NCBI GenBank assembly: GCA_013696385.1
Contig: JACCYR010000105.1
Span: 1-15,458 of the forward strand
Direction of reading: 5' to 3'
Length of the DNA: 15,458 bases
Source of the DNA: Acidobacteriota bacterium
Lineage (GTDB): Bacteria; Acidobacteriota; Blastocatellia; Pyrinomonadales; Pyrinomonadaceae
This document shows positions 6,347-13,482 of the stretch, in pieces (within the stretch, counting starts at the first letter, position 1; every line of letters begins with the position of its first letter). A program made the position numbers and the translations under genes. The notes under the pieces are model-generated. The model searched no databases and was not told where the DNA came from. It saw only the letters and a program-made list of their open reading frames with translations.

Positions 6347-7662
6347 AAATTGCTTTGAACTTGCAGAAAAGGTTTAAGTTGTTTGATTGTTTCAGACGTT
6401 GCGCCGCAGCTTTTTTGCATTATCGTAAAAGCATTTTTGCCCAGCTTTTGCCGCCGTTCATCGTTTTGCAGCAGTTCGGAAAAAACTTCGGCAAGTTTTG
6501 CAGAAATTTCTCTTTCGTCCAATTTCGGCAATTGAACGAGCGCGTTTTGGGCGAGAAATTCCTTGACAATTTCGGCAAAATTCATTGTGTAAAAGCCGGT
6601 TACAATAGCTTTACGCGCAATCGCCGGTTCAAGGATATTTTGTCCGCCGTGCGGAATTAGGCTTCCGCCGACAAAAACAATTTCAGCCAACGGGAAAATG
6701 GCGCGAAGTTCGCCGATGCTGTCGAGCAAAATTATTTCCGCGATTTTATCTTTATCAGATGGTTTTTCCGAACGTCTTGACCATTCAAATCCCGCGTTTT
6801 TTATCAGTTCGACAACTTCCGCAAATCTTTCAGGATGACGCGGCGCAATCAGAAGACGCGGCAGCTTCCCTTCCGATTTTTTCCAAACCTCCGTGAAAGC
6901 CTCTAAAATCCATACTTCTTCGGGCGCGTGCGTGCTTGCCGCAACGATTAACGGCGCGGTTTCCGAAATGGCAAATCTTTGCCGAAATTCTTGTGTTAAT
7001 TGATTTTCGGTTTCGTCAAAATCTTGGTCAAACTTGATATTTCCGGTAACTTTCACTTTATCGGCGCGGATTCCGAGTTGAATAATTCGTTCCGCGTCTT
7101 TATTTCCCTGCATTAAAGCCAAATCAACAAACTGCAAAACTCGCTGGATAAAATTTTTGACATAAAGATAACGATTAACCGATTTCTCCGACAATCTGCC
7201 GTTGACAATGACGATTTTTGCTCCGCTTTCGTGCGTTTCACGCAGAAAATTAAACCACAGTTCGGTTTCCATTATCAAAACGACACTCGGTTTGATTTTC
7301 CTCAAAGCGCGGCGCACCGTAAAACGCCAATCAAAAGGAAAATAAAAGACAAATTCGGCTGAATCGGCAAAAACTTCGCGGGCGAGTTCCTGACCTGTTT
7401 TTGTGGTGGTCGAAACGACAAGCCGTAAATCAGGATATTTTCTGAGCAGTTCATTGACCAGCGGACGAGCGGCATTGGTTTCGCCAACCGAAACACAGTG
7501 AAGCCAGACGACAGATTTTTCGCCTCGCTGAAAATTGGGCAAATAACCAAGCCGCTGCCAAAATCCCGCGGCGTATTTCCCCTTTCGCAGAGCGTCAAAA
7601 AGAAATCGCGGAAGCAAAATGAAAAACCCGATTGTCAGCAGAAAACTGTAAAGAAAAAACAT
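6343..7662 (-). CDS. waaA: 3-deoxy-D-manno-octulosonate (Kdo) transferase, lipid A
   Basis: 439 residues (E. coli WaaA has 425). It transfers Kdo from CMP-Kdo to lipid IVA at the inner face of the cytoplasmic membrane, so its presence implies LPS and an outer membrane. The N-terminal helix (1-20) anchors it. Family motifs are HCVSVGET (55-62; Glu61 is the expected catalytic base), IMETELW (130-136), ASTHAPEE (242-249), APRHPERF (273-280), and FVGGSLIPHGGQNILEPA (330-347) of the GT-B nucleotide site. The number of Kdo residues added cannot be predicted. The start matches the family start, but no Shine-Dalgarno site precedes it: the expected place is occupied by AAAGTTC heptad repeats. The gene overlaps the next GT by 4 bp. 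Confidence 0.95.
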   Translation of the reverse strand: MFFLYSFLLTIGFFILLPRFLFDALRKGKYAAGFWQRLGYLPNFQRGEKSVVWLHCVSVGETNAARPLVNELLRKYPDLRLVVSTTTKTGQELAREVFADSAEFVFYFPFDWRFTVRRALRKIKPSVVLIMETELWFNFLRETHESGAKIVIVNGRLSEKSVNRYLYVKNFIQRVLQFVDLALMQGNKDAERIIQLGIRADKVKVTGNIKFDQDFDETENQLTQEFRQRFAISETAPLIVAASTHAPEEVWILEAFTEVWKKSEGKLPRLLIAPRHPERFAEVVELIKNAGFEWSRRSEKPSDKDKIAEIILLDSIGELRAIFPLAEIVFVGGSLIPHGGQNILEPAIARKAIVTGFYTMNFAEIVKEFLAQNALVQLPKLDEREISAKLAEVFSELLQNDERRQKLGKNAFTIMQKSCGATSETIKQLKPFLQVQSNL

Positions 7663-7666
7663 TTTT

Positions 7667-7716
7667 AAAGTTCAAAGTTCAAAGTTTTAATCACCGACTT
7701 CAAACCTTGAACTTTG
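7667..7716. repeat. Heptad tandem repeat with inverted copy between efp and waaA
   Basis: On the plus strand the 7-bp unit AAAGTTC occurs about three times in tandem (7667-7687, last unit AAAGTTT). An inverted copy lies at 7702-7716. Arms 7673-7687 and 7702-7716 form a 15-bp stem with one A-C mismatch and a 14-nt loop. It fills most of the 63-bp gap after the efp stop, so it could end or attenuate efp transcription, but it has no T tract after it on the minus strand. Its left end is 5 bp from the waaA ATG. Confidence 0.75.
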
Positions 7717-7725
7717 GACAGCGTG

Positions 7726-8289
7726 TTACTTCACTCTTTCGATATATTTCGCTTCGGTTGGATTTACCCGAATGCGCTCGCCTTCGGTGATAAACGGAGG
7801 CACGGTGATTGTAACGCCGTTCTCCAAGGTCGCGGGTTTGTTGGAATTGGAAACGGTTGCGCTTTTCAATATCGGGTCGGTTTCCGTAACCGTCAGTTCA
7901 AGCGAACTTGGCAATTCAATGCCAATCGGCGTGCCATCGTAAAACTCGACCTGAAGTTTCAAACCCGGCATTAACCACTGCATTGTGTCACCGAGTTCAT
8001 CTTCGGTCAACGATACTTGCTCGTAATTTTCCGAATTCATAAAGTGATGATGTGAACCGTCGGAATAAAGATATTCCATTTCGTGCTGTTCGAGCGTGGC
8101 ACGTTCAATCGTATCGTTTGCCCGAAACCGATGTTCAAACGAACTACCCGTTATCAGATTTCTCAGGCGAGACTGCACCATTGCACGAAGGTTGCCGGGC
8201 GTGTGATGGCGAAATTCCATCACTTTACACGGCACGCCTTCAAAAAGAATAACCATACCTTTGCGGATGTCGTTTGCCGAAAGTGCCAT
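7726..8289 (-). CDS. efp: Translation elongation factor P
   Basis: 187 residues, the usual EF-P length, with the three beta-barrel domains: KOW-like N domain (about 1-64), central domain with YLYSDGSHHHFMNSENYEQ (73-91), and C-terminal domain with TETDPILKSAT (133-143) and KPATLENGVTITVPPFI (149-165). EF-P binds between the P and E sites of the ribosome and relieves stalling at consecutive prolines. The domain I loop that reaches the peptidyl-transferase centre reads HHTPGNLRAM (28-37): Asn33 stands where E. coli has the beta-lysylated Lys34 and Pseudomonas the rhamnosylated Arg32. The known EpmA/EarP-type modifications are therefore not expected. The upstream region gives GGAG (8303-8306), rather far from the ATG, and an adjacent TATAAT (8296-8301) too close to be a normal -10. 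Confidence 0.96.
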   Translation of the reverse strand: MALSANDIRKGMVILFEGVPCKVMEFRHHTPGNLRAMVQSRLRNLITGSSFEHRFRANDTIERATLEQHEMEYLYSDGSHHHFMNSENYEQVSLTEDELGDTMQWLMPGLKLQVEFYDGTPIGIELPSSLELTVTETDPILKSATVSNSNKPATLENGVTITVPPFITEGERIRVNPTEAKYIERVK

Positions 8290-8439
8290 AAAATTATTAT
8301 ATCTCCATTGTATTAAATAGATTTTACAAAGTTTTTAGTTTAATTTTGAACTTCCTCGTTTGTCTAGTCGTAAATCGGCTTGTATTTTTTTCCGAAAATA
8401 AACTACTATTTGGGCAATTTGAAAATAAAGACAAATTAA

Positions 8440-8656
8440 ATGTCGAAAAGCAAAACCGAATTTCAGATTGAGCGCATCGCCTTTTTCAGCGACGCGGTTT
8501 TTGCCATTGCCATTACGCTTTTGGTTATCGAGATTCACGCGCCGGTTTTTGATTTGGAAGTTACAAGTGCCGAAGCCTTCAAAGAATTTCGCGCTGTTCG
8601 CCTTTGAACCGCTTTTTATCAAATTTATTCTGCGAGAAAAAAAAGATGAAACTTAA
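8440..8656 (+). pseudogene. Truncated, frameshifted TMEM175 (DUF1211) potassium-channel fragment
   Basis: An ATG at 8440 opens a 55-residue frame ending at 8607: after a short polar start comes IERIAFFSDAVFAIAITLLVIEI (10-32), the first helix of bacterial TMEM175 channels with its FSD signature, then KEFRAVRL and a stop. The next helix-like text (ALFAFEPLFIKFIL) appears in the +1 frame and stops at 8656, so a small indel has shifted the frame and the rest of the gene (about 200 residues in intact members) is missing. The methyltransferase gene begins inside the remnant. Best read as a decayed K+ channel gene cut by a deletion; a short expressed peptide is possible but unlikely. Confidence 0.7.
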
Positions 8657-9350
8657 TTATGGCATTGATGCTTTGCCCGTTATCAAAAACCTGGCGTTGG
8701 TCGCTTTGGCAGGAATCGTCCTGTTCCTTTTGAGTTTTGCCGTGAACTTTTTAATCGGTTTTCGATATATGTTTTTCGGCTTTTTCTTTTCTTTTTCGGT
8801 AACGGCTTTGCTGATGATTTTATACGCCAAGTTCGGCAAATTTCGCCACCGCGATAGAATGCTGAATTTGATGAATTGGCATGGCGACGAACAGATTTTG
8901 GATGTCGGAACGGGTCGCGGACTTTTGATGATTGGCGCGGCAAAGCATTTAACTTCGGGCAAAGCCGTCGGAATTGACATCTGGAACGAAGCCGATTTGT
9001 CGGGAAACCGAAAAGAAAACACTTTGCAAAACGCCGAACTCGAAGGCGTTGCCTCAAAAATCGAAATCAAAGATGAAGATGCGCGAAAAATGAGTTTTCC
9101 CGACAACAGTTTTGATGTTGTTTTAAGCAATCTTTGTTTGCACAATATTCCCGATAAAGAAGGTAGCAGACAGGCTTGCCACGAGATTGCCAGAGTTTTA
9201 AAACCAAACGGAATTGCAGTTTTGTCGGACTTCAAAAGCAACAAACTCTATGAAGAAACTTTTAAGAACTTAGGCTTAAAAACTGAATTGTCTTTTCCAA
9301 ATATCTTCGGCACTTTTCCGCCATTGCGAATACTAAAAGTGCAAAAGTGA
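8646..9350 (+). CDS. Membrane-anchored class I SAM-dependent methyltransferase
   Basis: 234 residues from the ATG at 8646; an in-frame TTG at 8604 would add 14 residues translated from channel-remnant DNA, so I prefer the ATG. Two N-terminal membrane helices (about 14-37 and 42-61) are followed by a Rossmann methyltransferase domain: motif I ILDVGTGRGLL (84-94), the acidic residue after strand 2 in VGIDIW (108-113), the DEDARKMSFPDNSFDVVLSN stretch (143-162), and ARVLKPNGIAVLSDF (182-196). The arrangement (GIDALPVIKN start, FRHRDRMLNL before motif I) matches a family of membrane-tethered methyltransferases of unknown substrate. Only 10 bp separate it from the next GT2 gene, which suggests a joint role in envelope or lipid modification. 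Confidence 0.88.
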   Translation: MKLNYGIDALPVIKNLALVALAGIVLFLLSFAVNFLIGFRYMFFGFFFSFSVTALLMILYAKFGKFRHRDRMLNLMNWHGDEQILDVGTGRGLLMIGAAKHLTSGKAVGIDIWNEADLSGNRKENTLQNAELEGVASKIEIKDEDARKMSFPDNSFDVVLSNLCLHNIPDKEGSRQACHEIARVLKPNGIAVLSDFKSNKLYEETFKNLGLKTELSFPNIFGTFPPLRILKVQK

Positions 9351-9360
9351 TGTTCCGACG

Positions 9361-10077
9361 ATGAAATTTTCCATCATTATTCCCGCTTTCAATGAAGAAA
9401 ATTACTTGCCGAAAATGCTTGTGGCAATCAAAACCGCGTCGGCGGCGATTGGTTTTCCGGCGGAAATAATTGTGGTTGACAATGAAAGCACCGACAAAAC
9501 CGCACAAACGGCTAAAGATTACGGCGCAAAAGTCGTTTCGGAAAGCGAACATAATATTGCCAAAGTCAGAAACACAGGCGCGAAAAGCGCGGGCGGCGAT
9601 GTTTTGATATTTATTGACGCGGATACAATTGTTCCCGAAACGCTTTTTCAAAAAATTGCCGAAGCGATGGAAAATGAAAAATGTTTCGGCGGCGCGGTTG
9701 CCGTCAGTTACGAACCGTTTCAAAGAAAATGGATGAAATTTTATCTGCTCGGCTGGAAGTTTTGGGGGAAACTTTTCAATATGAAACAAGGCGCGACACA
9801 ATTTTGCCGAAAAGCGGTTTTTGACGAACTGAACGGCTATGACGAAAGCGTTTTTATGGGCGAAGACATTGAGTTTTACTGGAAACTTTCCAAATTCGCC
9901 AAACAAAACGGCGGTTTTCTGCATTTCATCGAAAATCCGAAAGTTATTACTTCTTCAAGACGTTTTGACAAAATGAGTCTTTGGAAAACTTTTTTGCTGA
10001 CGCATCCGGCATTTATTTTTCTTACTTCACGGAAAAAATCCTTTTGGAAAGATTGGTATGAAAAAGCGATTCGCTAG
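9361..10077 (+). CDS. GT2-family glycosyltransferase (GT-A fold)
   Basis: 238 residues, all one GT-A domain. It starts FSIIIPAFNEENYLPKML (3-20); the first Asp pair lies in VVDNEST (38-44); the metal-binding DxD is IDADT (85-89); the catalytic acidic pair is MGEDIEFYWKL (166-176); and SSRRF (198-202) follows as in the short GT2 members that end near this point. A hydrophobic stretch at 210-220 could be a membrane-association patch, but there are no clear transmembrane helices. It probably transfers a sugar from a nucleotide donor to a lipid or saccharide acceptor; the substrate is unreadable. It follows the methyltransferase gene closely and most likely shares its transcript. Confidence 0.9.
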   Translation: MKFSIIIPAFNEENYLPKMLVAIKTASAAIGFPAEIIVVDNESTDKTAQTAKDYGAKVVSESEHNIAKVRNTGAKSAGGDVLIFIDADTIVPETLFQKIAEAMENEKCFGGAVAVSYEPFQRKWMKFYLLGWKFWGKLFNMKQGATQFCRKAVFDELNGYDESVFMGEDIEFYWKLSKFAKQNGGFLHFIENPKVITSSRRFDKMSLWKTFLLTHPAFIFLTSRKKSFWKDWYEKAIR

Positions 10078-10103
10078 ACAATCTCTAACAAAACGCTTTT
10101 TCA
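10059..10103 (+). repeat. Inverted repeat at the end of the GT2 gene
   Basis: TGAAAAAGCG (10059-10068) and CGCTTTTTCA (10094-10103) are exact inverted copies, 10 bp each, separated by 25 bp that include the GT2 stop codon. It could act as a weak terminator for the methyltransferase-GT2 transcript, but there is no T tract after the 3' arm and the loop is long. Confidence 0.4.
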
Positions 10104-10180
10104 GCACGATTGATTAACTCTTTTGTAAAACTTGACCGAAAACGGTTTAAGTGTTATTCCTTAATACAGTTTAATTATAT

Positions 10181-10192
10181 CTGATAAATCAG
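10181..10192. promoter_or_regulatory. Small palindrome upstream of the amine oxidase gene
   Basis: CTGATAAATCAG is a perfect palindrome (5-bp arms, 2-bp centre) in an A+T-rich stretch 24 bp before the amine oxidase ATG. The size and place would suit a repressor operator or part of a promoter. A TTGACC at 10132-10137 lies farther upstream without a good -10 at 17 bp (TATTCC). Function is a guess. Confidence 0.25.
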
Positions 10193-10215
10193 TTTAAGAT
10201 AGTTTTGGAGACGTG

Positions 10216-11937
10216 ATGAAAAAGTTTAGCCAAGTTTTTTTTGGTTTGTGTTTAGGGTTTATTTTAATTGTAAATCTTGCCGCAGCCGGCGAGAAAACGC
10301 TGAAACGCTCCAAAAGAGTGCAGGATTCGACACAAATAACGGTAGTTCCGTGGGGACCGAGCCAAGAAACAGTTAATGCCGCTAAACTGCGGGTTGAACG
10401 CAGTAAAGCAGTGCAGAGCGAATTAAGCGGAACACGCTATCGCCTGCTGGAATTTAATTATGTAGAAAACGACGATAAATCGCAGCCGGCGCAAGTTCCG
10501 ACGCGCTTTCAGGCTGTTTTCTATGATTACACAAACGACCGGACGCTTGTTGCGGAAGGCGATTTTGCGGGTAGCGAAACAATTTCTGTCAGCCGAGCAT
10601 TTTATCAACCGCTTCCAAACGATGAAGAATTTAATGAAGCGGTTCAGATTTTGCAAAGAGACAAAAATTTTAGCGGACAATTAAGAAATGAGACGGTCAA
10701 AGCGTTTCGCCCAATGCCGCCAACGACTGTTTTGGACGGAACAACTGAGCGTTTAGTAAATATCGGTCTTAATGCCCGGGACAATTCTGGTAAAAACGAA
10801 GTTGTCAGCGTCAGTCTGAAAAACGGTTGGGTTATTCGCTACGATAAAGGCTCGCCGGAAACATCTCTAGCCGCTCCGACATCCTGCGGCGTGTCAAGTG
10901 CCAATCAACCGACAAGTTCGCGCGGAACAGCCGGACAAGCTCAATTAACCGTTTCGCAAGGCGGTTCGCCGCTCTGGGAAATGCTGGTCATTCGTCCGTC
11001 AGCTTCGTCCGGGTCAAGTGCTTCGGGAATCGAAGTCCGCGACGTAAAATATAAAGGTAAATCAGTTCTCAAACGCGGGCATGTGCCGATTTTAAACGTA
11101 GAATATGCGGGTAATCAGTGCGGACCATATCGGGATTGGCAATATCAGGAAGATATGTTTGACGCTCCCGCAACCGGAGCAACCGATCCGGCTGAAGGCA
11201 TCCGAATTTTAGCTTCCGGGCAAATTGCTCAAACTGTTCTTGATAATGGAACTGACACAGGTAATTTTAGAGGCGTGGCAATTTACACGCAAAACAAAGA
11301 AACCGTGCTGGTAACAGAACTGCAGGCGGGTTGGTATCGCTACATTATGGAGTGGCGTTTTGCCGACGACGGCACGATTCGTCCACGCTACGGTTTTGGC
11401 GCAATCAATAACAGCTGCGTTTGTTTTGTTCATAATCACCATGCTTACTGGCGTTTCGATTTCGATATCGTCAATACAAACAATAAAATCTTCCAAGTCG
11501 AACGCGGACGCAAATTCCTGCAGCCGATTCTAACGGAAAGATTTCAAAATAAGAATATTCAAACCAATCGCAGTCTATTGATTCAGAACTCAACCGGCGA
11601 TGAAGCCTATATGTTAGTGCCGAACATCACCGACGGCATTGTCGATACTTTCGGAGCGCACGATTTTTGGGTTCTTCGGTATAAAAGTGTTCCCGGCGGA
11701 AGTTTTGTTCAAAACGAAATTGATGACGGTCGGTTTTGCTGCGGCGGCAACTCGCAAGGTATCGCAATTGATTCTTGGGTGAATAATGAATCGGTTGCCA
11801 ACCAAGATATAGTTGTTTGGTATGGAGCGCATTTTATCCACTCGGACGATACAAACTTAATCAGTCCTGACCGAAGTGGCGAGATTTTAACAAGTTCGTA
11901 CGTTGTCGGTCCCGATATTCGTCCGGTTCGTTGGTAA
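10216..11937 (+). CDS. Secreted, compact, divergent copper amine oxidase
   Basis: 573 residues from the ATG at 10216, which has GGAG at 10207-10210; a GTG at 10213 is too close to that site. A signal peptide (1-24) implies export. Residues 25-250 hold small alpha/beta segments like the N-terminal domains of copper amine oxidases; 251-573 match their catalytic domain. Compared from memory with the Arthrobacter enzyme: PYRDWQYQEDMFDA (304-317) with the catalytic-base region (Asp316); AGWYRYIMEWRFADDGTI (371-388) with the cofactor strand (Tyr374 at the TPQ position); HNHHAYWRFDFDI (406-418) with the HxH copper site (His406, His408); and NQDIVVWYGAHFIH (529-542) with the third ligand (His542). 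The cofactor consensus N-Y-D/E is W-Y-R, and Asp316-Tyr374 is 58 residues against about 84. It would oxidise a primary amine in the periplasm or outside, if TPQ forms. A terminator follows, so it is probably monocistronic. Confidence 0.75.
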   Translation: MKKFSQVFFGLCLGFILIVNLAAAGEKTLKRSKRVQDSTQITVVPWGPSQETVNAAKLRVERSKAVQSELSGTRYRLLEFNYVENDDKSQPAQVPTRFQAVFYDYTNDRTLVAEGDFAGSETISVSRAFYQPLPNDEEFNEAVQILQRDKNFSGQLRNETVKAFRPMPPTTVLDGTTERLVNIGLNARDNSGKNEVVSVSLKNGWVIRYDKGSPETSLAAPTSCGVSSANQPTSSRGTAGQAQLTVSQGGSPLWEMLVIRPSASSGSSASGIEVRDVKYKGKSVLKRGHVPILNVEYAGNQCGPYRDWQYQEDMFDAPATGATDPAEGIRILASGQIAQTVLDNGTDTGNFRGVAIYTQNKETVLVTELQAGWYRYIMEWRFADDGTIRPRYGFGAINNSCVCFVHNHHAYWRFDFDIVNTNNKIFQVERGRKFLQPILTERFQNKNIQTNRSLLIQNSTGDEAYMLVPNITDGIVDTFGAHDFWVLRYKSVPGGSFVQNEIDDGRFCCGGNSQGIAIDSWVNNESVANQDIVVWYGAHFIHSDDTNLISPDRSGEILTSSYVVGPDIRPVRW

Positions 11938-11954
11938 TAATCTTTCTTTATTTA

Positions 11955-12000
11955 AAGTAAAAGGGGCAAATCTGTTTGAAAGATTTGCCTTTTTTACTTT
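11955..12000 (+). terminator. Rho-independent terminator after the amine oxidase gene
   Basis: GGCAAATCT (11965-11973) pairs perfectly with AGATTTGCC (11981-11989) around a 7-nt loop, and six T residues follow (11990-11995). AAAGTAAAA before and TTTTACTTT after extend the pairing beyond a 2-bp mismatch, so it may also work in the other direction. It lies 17 bp after the stop codon. Confidence 0.9.
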
Positions 12001-12123
12001 ATCGATTTAACCTTTGCAATTTTGGGGAAAAGTGAGAAAATCTCTGCTTATGGAAAATTGGCACGCGAATAGGCATAATACTCAAAGAATTAGAATTCAT
12101 CAATCAAAGACGATAAAGAGTAA

Positions 12124-13059
12124 ATGTTACACTCGGAACTTTTAGAAAAACTTTTTGCCGGTGAACCGCGTGCCGTCGCCCGGGCGATTACAAAAGTCGA
12201 AAACGGCGCGGACGATGCCGCCAAAATTATGAAAGCGGTTTTTCCGAAAACGGGAAAAGCTGTTGTGGTTGGAATAACGGGTTCGCCCGGCGCGGGAAAA
12301 TCTTCGCTCGTTGATAAACTTGCACTCTTTTATCGCGATCGCAGCGAAAAAATTGGAATCGTTTGCGTTGACCCGTCGAGTCCGTTTTCGGGCGGCGCGA
12401 TTCTCGGCGACCGGATTCGGATGCAAACGCTCGGACTCGATAAAAACGTCTTTATCCGCTCGATGGCGACACGCGGAAATTTGGGCGGACTCTCACGCGC
12501 GACGGTTGATGCGGTAGCGATTTTGGACGCGGCGGGTTTTGATAAAGTGATTGTCGAAACCGTCGGTGTCGGGCAGGATGAAGTCGAGATTGTCAAAACG
12601 GCAGATGTTTCAGTGGTTGTTCTCGTTCCCGGAATGGGCGATGATATTCAGGCAATCAAAGCCGGAATTATGGAAATCGGCGATGTTTTCGTGATAAATA
12701 AAGCCGACCGCGACGGCGTTTTGCGAACCGAAAAAGAACTCGAAGCGCTTCTGAGTCTGGCGCATCGTCCCGATTTTTGGACTCCGCCGATTGTCAAAAC
12801 CGTGGCGACGGAAAACAAAGGCATCGAAGATTTATCAAAAGCCATCAAAAGCTATGCCAATTTTCAAAATACGGGTGAAGCGAGTTTAGAGCGCAAGAGA
12901 GCGATTGCCCGTTGGCGGCTTTTGGAACTCTTGCGCGAAAAACTTTTGTCGAATCTATTGAGCAAAAACGGAACGGCGGAAAAGCTAGATAAATTAGCAC
13001 GGGCGATTGCCGAAAAGAAAAATAATCCGTATTCGGCGATTGAAGAAATTTTAAAATAG
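12124..13059 (+). CDS. meaB: MeaB/ArgK-type G3E GTPase, methylmalonyl-CoA mutase chaperone
   Basis: 311 residues, normal for the family. MeaB uses GTP to gate loading of adenosylcobalamin into methylmalonyl-CoA mutase and to protect the mutase from inactivation, in the cytoplasm. Motifs: Walker A GITGSPGAGKSS (50-61), VDPSSPFSGGAILGDRIRM (82-100) with the conserved switch residues, RGNLGGLS (117-124), ETVGVGQDE (145-153), and the base-recognition NKAD (192-195). The C-terminal helices used for dimerisation are present. It is followed after 2 bp by methylmalonyl-CoA epimerase, which confirms the pathway (propionate, branched amino acids or odd-chain fatty acids to succinyl-CoA). The mutase itself is not in the window. 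AAAGAG just before the ATG is a weak ribosome site. Confidence 0.95.
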   Translation: MLHSELLEKLFAGEPRAVARAITKVENGADDAAKIMKAVFPKTGKAVVVGITGSPGAGKSSLVDKLALFYRDRSEKIGIVCVDPSSPFSGGAILGDRIRMQTLGLDKNVFIRSMATRGNLGGLSRATVDAVAILDAAGFDKVIVETVGVGQDEVEIVKTADVSVVVLVPGMGDDIQAIKAGIMEIGDVFVINKADRDGVLRTEKELEALLSLAHRPDFWTPPIVKTVATENKGIEDLSKAIKSYANFQNTGEASLERKRAIARWRLLELLREKLLSNLLSKNGTAEKLDKLARAIAEKKNNPYSAIEEILK

Positions 13060-13061
13060 CT

Positions 13062-13460
13062 ATGAAAATCAATCATCTCGGTATTGCCACCAAAGGCATC
13101 AAAGAAGCATTAAAGTTTTGGGAAGACGCGCTTGGGCTGGAGAATGTTCACACGGAAGTTGTCGCCGACCAAAAAGTGCGCGTGGCGATGCTGCCAATTG
13201 GCGAAATCAGAATCGAGTTGTTAGAACCGACGAGTGAAGATTCGCCGATTCAGAAATTTTTGGAAAAACGCGGCGGCGGCATTCATCATATCGCCATTGA
13301 AGTTGAAAATATCGAAGAAGCCCTGGCGAAACTAAAGAGAGAAGGAATGCGTTTAATAGACGAAAAACCGAGAATTGGTGCTGAAGACTGCCTGGTTGCT
13401 TTCGTGCATCCTTCATCGGCAAACGGCGTTTTATTGGAATTAGTGCAAAGTAAAAAGTAA
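13062..13460 (+). CDS. mce: Methylmalonyl-CoA epimerase
   Basis: 132 residues, a two-module vicinal-oxygen-chelate (glyoxalase-fold) enzyme that interconverts (2R)- and (2S)-methylmalonyl-CoA before the mutase. Module 1 starts KINHLGIATKGIKEALKFW (2-20) with metal ligand His5; IRIELLEP (50-57) carries the second ligand position, here Glu52 where the Propionibacterium enzyme has Gln; module 2 has GGGIHHIAIEV (71-81) with His76, and GVLLELV (122-128) with Glu126 as the last ligand. IGAEDCLVAFVHPSSANG matches the family CoA-binding segment. It is joined to meaB with only 2 bp between stop and start. The final codons (CAAAGTAAAAAGTAA) form a two-unit heptad, possibly repeat-derived. Confidence 0.94.
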   Translation: MKINHLGIATKGIKEALKFWEDALGLENVHTEVVADQKVRVAMLPIGEIRIELLEPTSEDSPIQKFLEKRGGGIHHIAIEVENIEEALAKLKREGMRLIDEKPRIGAEDCLVAFVHPSSANGVLLELVQSKK

Positions 13461-13482
13461 CAATTTAATAGAGGAAAATTTA

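Noticed and set aside
8296..8301. TATAAT just upstream of efp
   Set aside because: It is 7 bp from the ATG and overlaps the likely ribosome-binding region; a -10 here would give an almost leaderless transcript, and there is no -35 at proper spacing.
9262..9924. Long minus-strand open frame (220 codons) across the methyltransferase/GT2 junction
   Set aside because: It is antisense to two well-supported genes, has no recognisable domain and has the Phe/Arg/Asn-rich composition of a mirror frame.
10132..10160. TTGACC-N17-TATTCC promoter before the amine oxidase gene
   Set aside because: The -10 matches only three of six consensus bases; not better than chance in A+T-rich DNA.
12060..12077. Sigma-54-like promoter (TGGCACG...) before meaB
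   Set aside because: The GG-N10-GC spacing is off by one and the second half is TAGGC rather than TTGC.
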